10,716 nucleotides of DNA. Origin: Bacteroidales bacterium UBA4866 (GTDB lineage: Bacteria; Bacteroidota; Bacteroidia; Bacteroidales; P3). The translations under genes were made by a program, and so were the position numbers. The DNA lies in contig DHDW01000025.1 of NCBI GenBank assembly GCA_002399565.1, positions 1 to 10,716 on the forward strand. Direction: 5' to 3'. Every line of letters begins with the position of its first letter. The stretch's first letter is position 1. Positions 1 to 6,281 of this stretch are shown here, one piece after another. The notes under the pieces are model-generated. The model was not told the origin of the DNA. It saw nothing but the letters and a program-made list of their open reading frames with translations, and made no database searches.

Positions 1-1
1 G

Positions 2-9
2 CAAATATA
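2..9 (-). promoter_or_regulatory. Probable leftward promoter, -7 element only
   Basis: Read on the minus strand this is TATATTTG followed by C, a full match to the Bacteroidota -7 pattern TAnnTTTG. No clear TTG is seen at the expected -33 distance, and the transcription start and any gene would lie left of the window. If real, it makes the 1-253 region a divergent intergenic spacer between a leftward gene outside the window and the gene at 254. AT-rich DNA gives chance matches, so this is only moderately likely. Confidence 0.35.
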
Positions 10-38
10 CAAAATTTTTCTTGATTGGGTTATGTTAA

Positions 39-71
39 AATCCTATTAATATATAAATCCTGAAAATCCTG
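39..71. repeat. Cluster of three AATCCT(G) short repeats
   Basis: AATCCT occurs at 39-44, 56-61 and 65-70. The last two extend to AATCCTG and are joined by two A residues, so they read as a tight direct repeat followed by ATTCAAACA. From memory, very similar paired AATCCTG strings followed by ATTC are scattered between genes in many Bacteroidota genomes; their role is not known to me. The repeats are visible here; their dispersed nature is recalled, not tested. Confidence 0.5.
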
Positions 72-95
72 ATTCAAACAAAATATAATATTATT

Positions 96-125
96 GGGCA
101 CGCACAAAGCTTGCCCCTACACGCC
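96..125. repeat. Short GC-rich interspersed-type element with hairpin potential
   Basis: This 30-base patch is much richer in G and C than the AT-rich sequence around it. GGGCA at 96-100 pairs with TGCCC at 112-116, with an 11-base loop, and is followed by CCTACACGCC. Read on the minus strand it begins GGCGTGTAGGGGCAAGC. That resembles the GTAGGGGC-type short palindromic repeats scattered through intergenic DNA in several bacterial phyla (recalled resemblance). It is too short to encode anything. It lies well upstream of the putative promoter for the gene at 254, so a direct role in that gene is not evident. Confidence 0.5.
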
Positions 126-188
126 TAAACAATCATCAAAAATAATGTTATTGACAATTTATTGTTGAATTGTTTTGTGAAAAACATA

Positions 189-217
189 TTGCAATTCAAA
201 TTTTATTGGTAATTTTA
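189..217 (+). promoter_or_regulatory. Probable promoter for the acidic protein/phosphatase operon
   Basis: TTG at 189-191 is followed, after 18 bases, by TAATTTTA at 210-217. This fits the Bacteroidota pattern TTG-N(19-21)-TAnnTTTG except for the final G and a spacer one base short. Transcription would start near 223-225 and give a leader of about 30 bases before the ATG at 254. The leader is A-rich and has no Shine-Dalgarno sequence, as is usual in this phylum. No better candidate is seen in 126-253. Confidence 0.45.
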
Positions 218-253
218 CACTGGAAAAAAATATAAAAAAGAATATAATTTAAT

Positions 254-1381
254 ATGAATGAGTTTCAAAATCAATTACAAAAAGTTATTTCTGAAATAAA
301 TAAAGCTTCTCAAAGAGTGGTTTTGTCAGAAAAGGTTGATCAGTTAGATTTAGATGTTTTGTTGGAAAGAATACGAAAGGCATATTCTTTAGTTATTGAT
401 TTGGGAATTGAGGAAGTAATTGAACAAATTAGTATTCCAGAAGCTACTAAAGAACAAGAAATAGAAGAAATGCCTAAGGTGGTTTTTTTTGAAAAAGAAC
501 CAGAGTTTGAAATGGCTCAACAAGAGAAAATAGAACCAGAGATAGAAGTTGAATTGGAACAGGATTTGGAATTAGAAAAAGAAGCATATGAAAAATTTGA
601 TGAGATAGAAGAAGAACAATTGGAGTTATTAATAGAAGAAACACCAGTTATTGAGAAAGAGGAAATCTTGCAGGAAGCTTTGTTTGAAACAAAAGAAATT
701 GATGATATACCAAATGAAATAGAAGAACCAGTTGAGAAGAAAGATGAAATTCCTTCTGTTTTGAAATATTTGAATGAACAAATGCCTAAGTCTTCAACAA
801 TATCTCCAATTCACATTAAGATTGAGGATGAGGTAAAGGAAACTCAGCCTGAATTAGTTGTTGAAGAGGAAAAGGCTGTTGAAATTGTTGTTGAGAATAA
901 AGTGATTGAAGAGGATAGAGTTGAAGAAATTGTTGTGGAGCAAGAAGTTATTGAAGAGCCTAAGATTGAAGAGAAAAAGGAAGAAGTTGTTCAAGAATTG
1001 TTTTTTGAAGCTCCAATTGAAGAGTCTAAACCTAGAAATATCTCTAATGGTAAATCTATTGGGGAGCAATATGAACAAAAGAAATCCATTTTTGAAAATT
1101 TCTCAACAAACATAAAACAAGATGATATTTCAAAACGTTTTAATTCTCCAAAGATTGATTTAAGGACTGCAATTGGGGTTAATGAGAAGTTTATGTTTAT
1201 AAATGATTTGTTTTCTGGAAATTTAAGGGAATACACTGACTTTATTCAAAGGTTAAATGAGGCAGAAACATTGGAAATGGCAAATGTTATTTTAAATGGT
1301 GAAAAGGAAAATAAGCGTTGGGTCACAAATTCATTGTCTTATGGCACTCTTACTGAGATATTAGCTAAGAAATTTCATTAG
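254..1381 (+). CDS. Acidic, Glu-rich cytoplasmic protein with C-terminal domain; function unknown
   Basis: This 375-residue protein has no signal peptide or membrane segment, so it should be cytoplasmic. Three parts are visible. Residues 1-60 are predicted helical, with heptad-like spacing of hydrophobic residues (MNEFQNQLQKVISEI, then DQLDLDVLLERIRKAY). Residues 65-270 are a low-complexity Glu/Val/Ile/Lys-rich linker, strongly acidic and probably extended or disordered. Residues 300-375 form a compact C-terminal domain with ordinary composition, containing AIGVNEKFMFINDLFSGN and a final WVTNSLSYGTLTEILAKKF. This end resembles the C-terminus of uncharacterised proteins common in Bacteroidota (recalled); no function is known to me. 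The ATG at 254 is chosen because it is the first in frame and lies about 30 bases after a plausible transcription start. The gene ends 23 bases before the phosphatase gene, so the two are probably co-transcribed. A physical or regulatory link to the phosphatase is inference only. Confidence 0.93.
   Translation: MNEFQNQLQKVISEINKASQRVVLSEKVDQLDLDVLLERIRKAYSLVIDLGIEEVIEQISIPEATKEQEIEEMPKVVFFEKEPEFEMAQQEKIEPEIEVELEQDLELEKEAYEKFDEIEEEQLELLIEETPVIEKEEILQEALFETKEIDDIPNEIEEPVEKKDEIPSVLKYLNEQMPKSSTISPIHIKIEDEVKETQPELVVEEEKAVEIVVENKVIEEDRVEEIVVEQEVIEEPKIEEKKEEVVQELFFEAPIEESKPRNISNGKSIGEQYEQKKSIFENFSTNIKQDDISKRFNSPKIDLRTAIGVNEKFMFINDLFSGNLREYTDFIQRLNEAETLEMANVILNGEKENKRWVTNSLSYGTLTEILAKKFH
878..964 (+). 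repeat. Two imperfect in-frame repeats within the acidic linker
   Basis: Codons 209-222 (878-919) and 223-237 (920-964) encode near-copies: VEIVVENKVIEEDR and VEEIVVEQEVIEEPK. The DNA matches as well (GTTGAA, ATTGTTGT, ATTGAAGAG shared), with one extra GAA codon in the second copy. This looks like local tandem duplication inside a low-complexity linker, a plausible source of length differences between strains. Confidence 0.6.
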
Positions 1382-1404
1382 AAATTATTAAAAACTTATA
1401 AGCT

Positions 1405-2595
1405 ATGAATGAGAAATATTATGTGGAAGTAGGTTCTAACCAAAGAAATCACTTTGGGGAATATATTTGTGGTGATGTTTTCCTTTCAAAGCGTATTAAG
1501 GAAGAAGGACGATTGATTTCTGTTTTGGCTGATGGAATGGGGCATGGAGTGAAAGCTAATGTTTTGGGAACTCTAACTGCAACATTGGCTTTGGGTTTTT
1601 CGGAAGAATATAAAGATGCTCAAACTATAGGAAATATAATTATGACAACTTTGCCTGTATGTAGTGAGAGAAAAATCAGCTATGCTACTTTCACAATTGT
1701 GGATGTTGATAATGGACAGGTGAATATATTGGAGTACGATAATCCTCTTTGTTTGGTGATGCGAGGAGCAAATATAATGGAGTTGGAATGGGAGGAGTTG
1801 AGCTTAGATTGTAAGAATGTTTTTGGAGAGCCTCAAGCAATTAAGTCGTGCAGGTTTATTCCAGAGAAAGAAGACAGAATTATTTTTATTTCTGATGGAG
1901 TTACTCAGTCAGGAATGGGTTCAGCAGAGTTGATGTTGGGATGGACAAGAGAGAAATATGTTGAATATGTTAAGGAAACCATTTTGCACGATAGAAATAT
2001 TTCAGCATCCAAATTAGCTCAAAAGGTTGTTAATAGAGCATATTCCAATGATAATTTCAGGTCTAAGGATGATACTTCTTGTGGGGTCATTTATTTTAGA
2101 AACCCAAGAAAGATGATTATTGCAACAGGCCCCCCATTTAGAAAAGAAAGTGATGTGGAATTTGCTCAAGCAGTTAAAAACTTTGATGGGAAGAAAGTTA
2201 TTTGTGGAGCAACAACAACGGATATAATTTCAAGGGAATTAGCAATTGAAGTTGATGATAATGTTGAGGCAACCGACCCAACTCTTCCTCCTATGTCAAA
2301 AATGGAAGGAATTGATTTGGTTACGGAAGGAATACTAACTTTAAATAAGGTTGTAACCATTCTTTCTAACAACACAGAATCAACTCTAAATCTTGGAAAC
2401 GGACCAGCAGACCAAATTGTAAAGCTTATTTTGGACAGCGATGAAATAGTAATTATGGTTGGTACAAAAATAAATGAAGCACATCACGACCCTACGCTTG
2501 GAGTGGAAGTTGAGATAAGAAGAGCAACAATTAAGCGTCTGGAAGATGTCTTAGAAAAGAAATTTATGAAGGAAGTAATTGTTCAATACATTTAA
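1405..2595 (+). CDS. SpoIIE/PP2C-family serine phosphatase with extra C-terminal domain
   Basis: This 396-residue protein is a probable Mn/Mg-dependent serine/threonine phosphatase of the SpoIIE branch of PP2C, whose known members dephosphorylate anti-sigma-factor antagonists or similar proteins. Catalytic metal-binding landmarks are present: G23-D24, the D43-G-M-G-H-G motif at 43-48, S163-D164-G and D222-D223-T-S. Residues 1-232 make up the whole phosphatase domain, with no PAS, GAF, receiver or membrane segment ahead of it. Residues 238-396 are an extra domain containing ATGPPF, VICGATTTDIISREL, MEGIDLVTEGILTL and VGTKINEAHHDP. From memory, this architecture occurs in phosphatases encoded beside [FeFe]-hydrogenase genes in Clostridia and Bacteroidota; no hydrogenase gene is in this window. 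The gene begins 23 bases after the acidic-protein gene and its end overlaps the next promoter. Its substrate cannot be told from sequence. Confidence 0.92.
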   Translation: MNEKYYVEVGSNQRNHFGEYICGDVFLSKRIKEEGRLISVLADGMGHGVKANVLGTLTATLALGFSEEYKDAQTIGNIIMTTLPVCSERKISYATFTIVDVDNGQVNILEYDNPLCLVMRGANIMELEWEELSLDCKNVFGEPQAIKSCRFIPEKEDRIIFISDGVTQSGMGSAELMLGWTREKYVEYVKETILHDRNISASKLAQKVVNRAYSNDNFRSKDDTSCGVIYFRNPRKMIIATGPPFRKESDVEFAQAVKNFDGKKVICGATTTDIISRELAIEVDDNVEATDPTLPPMSKMEGIDLVTEGILTLNKVVTILSNNTESTLNLGNGPADQIVKLILDSDEIVIMVGTKINEAHHDPTLGVEVEIRRATIKRLEDVLEKKFMKEVIVQYI

Positions 2596-2609
2596 AATTT
2601 ATACCTTTG
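2579..2609 (+). promoter_or_regulatory. Strong Bacteroidota-type promoter for the Sel1 genes
   Basis: TTG at 2579-2581, a 20-base spacer and TACCTTTG at 2602-2609 match the Bacteroidota -33/-7 consensus (TTG, N19-21, TAnnTTTG) completely. The -33 element lies inside the last codons of the phosphatase gene. Transcription should begin near 2615, giving a leader of about 45 bases. This also decides the start of the next gene: an in-frame TTG at 2607 falls inside the -7 box, ahead of the expected transcript, so the ATG at 2661 is the better start. Confidence 0.75.
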
Positions 2610-2660
2610 CTTTCTGTTTTAATACTTAAAGTTGAGTTAAATCATAAAAACATATTTAAT

Positions 2661-3239
2661 ATGATAAAGAAAATAGTGTTTGTATTATTGATTGCGTTTA
2701 GCACAACAGTCTTTTCACAAACCTACATTAGAGATGCAGAACTTGGAGATAAGGATGCTCAATATCGTTTGGGGAGAATGTATGAAAGAGCTGATAGGAT
2801 GCCAAAGGATATGGCTAAGGCTCTTTATTGGTATTCCAAAGCTGCAGAACAAGACCAGCCTCAAGCTATTCAAACATTGGCTGAACTTTATTTTTATGGA
2901 GTTGAGGTTGAGAGAAAACCACGAATTGCATATACTTTATTTCTTAAGAGTGCAGAATTTAAAAATGTTGAAGCATATTACTGCTTAGGAGAAATGTATT
3001 TTGCTGGACAAGGAGTTGATAGAGATTACAATAAAGCATTTTCATGGTATAAGAAAGCTGCCGATGAAGGAAATCTTGCAAAAGCTCAATATAGGATAGG
3101 GCAACTACTTTTTGAAGGAGAGTATGTAAAGCAAGATAAGGCAATGGGGATAAACTATATTAAAATGGCATTTCAAAATGGTTATCCAAAAGCTTATGAA
3201 TATTGGACAGAGCAGCAAATGTGGAAGTACGAAAAATAA
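2661..3239 (+). CDS. Exported Sel1-repeat protein (short)
   Basis: This 192-residue protein begins with a clear signal peptide (MIKKIVFVLLIAFSTTVFSQ, cut near residue 19 or 20). The rest is Sel1-like tetratricopeptide repeats. Four units of about 36 residues run from 29 to 173, each with the pattern A-x-x-x-L-G-x-M-Y and a later A-x-x-W-Y-x-K-A-A; the clearest is 101-136 (YYCLGEMYFAGQGV, AFSWYKKAADEG). A partial fifth unit (GYPKAYEYW) ends the chain. Sel1 repeats form alpha-alpha solenoids that hold protein complexes together; the partner is unknown. There is no lipobox cysteine, so it is probably a soluble periplasmic protein. The ATG at 2661 is preferred over an upstream in-frame TTG because it gives a clean signal peptide and follows the promoter at 2579-2609. 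It is probably co-transcribed with the next gene, 13 bases downstream. Confidence 0.93.
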   Translation: MIKKIVFVLLIAFSTTVFSQTYIRDAELGDKDAQYRLGRMYERADRMPKDMAKALYWYSKAAEQDQPQAIQTLAELYFYGVEVERKPRIAYTLFLKSAEFKNVEAYYCLGEMYFAGQGVDRDYNKAFSWYKKAADEGNLAKAQYRIGQLLFEGEYVKQDKAMGINYIKMAFQNGYPKAYEYWTEQQMWKYEK

Positions 3240-3252
3240 ATAAATCACTAAT

Positions 3253-4344
3253 ATGAAAAAAACAATAATATTTATATCCGCTATATTTTTCTTTATTCCT
3301 TTAGTCTTTTCTCAAAACATTGAGCAAAAAGCTAAGAATGGTAATGTTCAAGCAATGTATGATTTGGCAAAGGAATACTATTCTGGAATTGGTCGATTGG
3401 AAAACAAAGCTAATGCACTTGTTTGGTTTGAAAGGGCTGCAAATAAAAACCATATTGAATCAATGTATCGTACTGCTCAAATGTACGAAAAGGGATTAAG
3501 TACAAAAGTTAGTTTAAGAAAAGCATTTAATTTCTATCTCCTTGCAGCAGAAAAAGGACATGAGGCTTCACAGCTTATTGTTGCTCAAATGCTTGAAAAG
3601 GGAGAAGGGGTTTCAAAGAGTGATAGTAGAGCTTATTTATGGTATAGGGTTTGTGCAGAAAGAAAGGAAGTATTGGCTTGGAGAAAGATGGGGGATTATT
3701 TCAGAGATGGAAAGGTTGTTATGAAAGACCATATTCAAGCAAAGTATTGGTACGACAAGGCAGTTGAAGTAAATGATATTGAATCCAAATCATCATTGGC
3801 CTATCTTTATATTGCAAATGAAGGATTGGCTCCAAAACCAAAAGAGGCAAAAGAATTGAACAGAGAGCCTTTTCAAAAGCAAATTCCAATGGCATATTAT
3901 GTTGAAGGAATGCTTAACCTATATGAAAGCTCTGATGCAAATAATAAGAAAGCCTTTGAATACCTTTCTAAAGCAAAGCAATTGGGCATAAGTCATGCAG
4001 ATTATCCTTTAGCAATGTTATATTATAAGGGAGAAGGAACTAAAAGAAACCTTCCTAAAGCATTTGAAATTATGCAATCTTTACCTGCAGAATATAATGG
4101 TGAGGTTTGCTATTATATGGCAATGGCATATCAACAAGGAGACGAAGATTTAGATATTGACCAAACTAAAGCAATAGAATATTTCAAGAAGGCTGCAAAC
4201 GCTAATAATGCAGAGGCATGTTGGGAATTAGAAAGAATTTATAAGCAAGGAATAGGAGTTAAAAAGAACCTAAAAGAAGCAAGTTTTTGGAGTAAGAAAG
4301 CTCTTTCAATTGAAAAACCCAAACTACAACAAAGCAAGAAATAA
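3253..4344 (+). CDS. Exported Sel1-repeat protein (long)
   Basis: This 363-residue protein starts with a signal peptide (MKKTIIFISAIFFFIPLVFSQ, cut near residue 20). Almost all the remainder is Sel1-like repeats: about nine units of 35-37 residues from around 29 to 355. Well-formed units include AMYDLAKEYYSGIG with ALVWFERAANK, ASQLIVAQMLEKGEGV with AYLWYRVCAE, and a last unit ending LKEASFWSKKAL. The units near 170-205 (LYIANEGLAPKPKEAKELN) and 206-240 (LNLYESSDANNKKAF) are more diverged. No enzyme domain, lipobox or C-terminal sorting motif is seen, so it is probably a periplasmic scaffold or adaptor. It shares signal-peptide style and repeat type with its upstream neighbour and may have arisen by duplication followed by repeat expansion. 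With 13 bases between them, the two should be in one transcript. Confidence 0.94.
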   Translation: MKKTIIFISAIFFFIPLVFSQNIEQKAKNGNVQAMYDLAKEYYSGIGRLENKANALVWFERAANKNHIESMYRTAQMYEKGLSTKVSLRKAFNFYLLAAEKGHEASQLIVAQMLEKGEGVSKSDSRAYLWYRVCAERKEVLAWRKMGDYFRDGKVVMKDHIQAKYWYDKAVEVNDIESKSSLAYLYIANEGLAPKPKEAKELNREPFQKQIPMAYYVEGMLNLYESSDANNKKAFEYLSKAKQLGISHADYPLAMLYYKGEGTKRNLPKAFEIMQSLPAEYNGEVCYYMAMAYQQGDEDLDIDQTKAIEYFKKAANANNAEACWELERIYKQGIGVKKNLKEASFWSKKALSIEKPKLQQSKK

Positions 4345-4388
4345 ACTAATAAGTCCACTTCTTATTTCTAAAAATCAAAATTTATATT

Positions 4389-6128
4389 ATGGCAAACATG
4401 GATTTATCAGCACAAAAGAATGCTCAACAATGGTTAGACAGTAATTCCATTGATTCTTCAACAAAAGATATTATTAAGGATATGATGCTAAATAATATTG
4501 AGCAGTTTAATGAATCGTTCTATAGAAATCTTGAATTTGGAACAGGAGGACTTAGAGGCATAATGGGAATTGGGACAAATAGAATGAATCAATATACTGT
4601 TGCAATGGCAACTCAAGGCTTTGCAAATTATATTATTGAATCTAACCCCAATAAAGAAATTAAAGCAGTAATATCATTTGATAATAGGAATAACAGTAAG
4701 GAGTTTGCACAAATAACTGCAAGGGTAATGGCTGCAAATGGATTTACAGTTTTTCTTTTTAAGGAACTTCGTCCAACGCCAGAGCTTAGTTATGCAGTTA
4801 GATATTTTGGATGCGATGCTGGAGTAATGTTAACGGCTTCTCATAATCCTAAAGATTATAATGGTTATAAGGCATATTGGAATGATGGAGGACAATTAGT
4901 TTCTCCTCACGATACTCTTGTAATTGAGAAGGTAATGAAGATTACTGACTATTCTCAAGTTAAGATTCAAGAGAATTTGGATAATATTACAATTCTTGAA
5001 AAGAGTTTTGATGATAAATACTTAGAAGAAGTACTTAAATTAAGTCTTAACCCTCAAATAATAAATAAACATTCCGATATAAAAATATGCTATACACCTT
5101 TGCATGGAACAGGAATAACTTTAGTTCCAAAAGCATTGGAGATGTATGGATTTAAGAATATAAATATTGTAAGCCAGCAAGCCATAATTGATGGTAATTT
5201 CCCAAGTTGCAAGAGTCCTAATCCTGAAGAACACTCTGCTATGGAGTTGGGAATTAAACTTGCAAAGGAAATTGATGCAGATATTCTTTTAGCAACAGAC
5301 CCTGATGCCGATAGGGTTGGAATTGCAGTTAAAGACCAAAGCGATGAATTTATCCTTATTAATGGTAATCAAACAGCAACAGTTCTTACCTATTATATTT
5401 TAAAGAACTTAAAAGAAAATTCAAAGCTTAAGGGCAATGAATATACAATTAAAACAATTGTTACTTCAGAGCTTATAAAGAAAGTATCTGAAAGTTTTGG
5501 AGTTAAGAACTATGATGTGTTTACCGGCTTTAAGTTTATTGCAGATAAAATCCTTCAATTGGAAGGGAAGGAAAAATATATTTGTGGAGGGGAGGAGAGT
5601 TATGGTTTTTCAATAGGGGATTTTGTAAGAGATAAAGATGCTGTTTCTGCTTGCTGTATGATAGCTGAGGTATGTGCTTGGGCTAAGGAGCAGGGAAAAA
5701 CTTTCTTTGATATTTTGCTTGACATTTATTTAGAATATGGTTTCTTCAAGGAAGAATTAATATCTATAACAAAACAAGGAAAGCAAGGAGCAGAAGAAAT
5801 CCAAAATATGATGCTTGCTTTTAGAAAAAACCCTCCAAAAACTCTAATAGGTCTTGAGGTTGTTAGAATTAAAGACTATCAAAAGCAATTAAATATTGAC
5901 TTAAAAAACAATACTGAGCAAGCGCTTGACTTCCCTAAATCAAATGTCCTTCAATTTTTCTTGGAAGATGGAAGCAAAGTATCTGTACGTCCTTCTGGAA
6001 CAGAGCCTAAAATAAAGTTCTATTTTGGAGTCTATAATAAACTCAATTCAATTGAAGACTACCCTGAGCTTCTGAAAAAAGCAAATGAAAAGATAAGTAG
6101 AATTATTGGCGAGCTTGGACTAAAATAA
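4389..6128 (+). CDS. pgcA: Phosphohexomutase (phosphoglucomutase/phosphomannomutase), PgcA/PGM2 type
   Basis: This cytoplasmic enzyme of 579 residues interconverts sugar 1- and 6-phosphates, most likely glucose phosphates, feeding glycolysis, glycan storage or nucleotide-sugar synthesis. All four family signatures are intact: the phosphoserine loop T149-A-S151-H-N-P with S151 as the phosphorylated residue; the Mg-binding loop D304-P-D306-A-D308-R; the sugar-specificity loop G400-G-E-E-S-Y-G406; and the phosphate-binding loop R534-P-S-G-T-E-P540. The N-terminal FGTGGLRGIMGIGTNRMN and the length match the PgcA/human-PGM2 subgroup rather than E. coli Pgm or ManB. Family membership is very sure; exact substrate preference (glucose, mannose or pentose phosphate) is not. 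It lies 44 bases after the long Sel1 gene with no promoter match in the gap, so read-through from 2579-2609 is likely. The ATG at 4389 is used; a second ATG lies three codons in. Confidence 0.97.
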   Translation: MANMDLSAQKNAQQWLDSNSIDSSTKDIIKDMMLNNIEQFNESFYRNLEFGTGGLRGIMGIGTNRMNQYTVAMATQGFANYIIESNPNKEIKAVISFDNRNNSKEFAQITARVMAANGFTVFLFKELRPTPELSYAVRYFGCDAGVMLTASHNPKDYNGYKAYWNDGGQLVSPHDTLVIEKVMKITDYSQVKIQENLDNITILEKSFDDKYLEEVLKLSLNPQIINKHSDIKICYTPLHGTGITLVPKALEMYGFKNINIVSQQAIIDGNFPSCKSPNPEEHSAMELGIKLAKEIDADILLATDPDADRVGIAVKDQSDEFILINGNQTATVLTYYILKNLKENSKLKGNEYTIKTIVTSELIKKVSESFGVKNYDVFTGFKFIADKILQLEGKEKYICGGEESYGFSIGDFVRDKDAVSACCMIAEVCAWAKEQGKTFFDILLDIYLEYGFFKEELISITKQGKQGAEEIQNMMLAFRKNPPKTLIGLEVVRIKDYQKQLNIDLKNNTEQALDFPKSNVLQFFLEDGSKVSVRPSGTEPKIKFYFGVYNKLNSIEDYPELLKKANEKISRIIGELGLK

Positions 6129-6281
6129 TAAATCAATTCATTAATAATAAGATTGATCTTAACTCTAAATTAGAAAATAGTTCTTTTGTAATTTCCTTTC
6201 GACAATAATATTTTAAGAAAATAATAATATTCAAAATATTTTTCCGTTTTCTTGTTCAAAATGACTTTAAAAGATTAAATC

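Noticed and set aside
854..1236. Minus-strand open frames opposite the acidic-protein gene (74 and 81 codons)
   Set aside because: They are the complement of Glu-rich codons (GAA/GAG read back as TTC/CTC), giving Phe/Leu/Asn-rich strings with no family resemblance; the plus-strand gene is clearly real.
2607..2660. TTG start that would add 18 residues to the short Sel1 protein
   Set aside because: It lies inside a full-match -7 box and puts a non-signal stretch before an otherwise perfect signal peptide starting at ATG 2661.
2661..4344. Sel1 proteins as an immunity or toxin-related system
   Set aside because: Some Sel1 proteins act that way, but neither neighbour looks like a toxin or effector, so nothing in the sequence supports it here.
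6132..6157. ATCAAT/ATTGAT inverted repeat after the mutase gene as a terminator
   Set aside because: Only six AT-rich pairs, a long loop and no following T-run.
6186..6216. TTG (6186-6188), 20-base spacer and TATTTTAA (6209-6216) as a promoter for the receptor gene
   Set aside because: Spacing is right but the -7 element matches only four of six fixed positions; in this AT-rich gap that is expected by chance.
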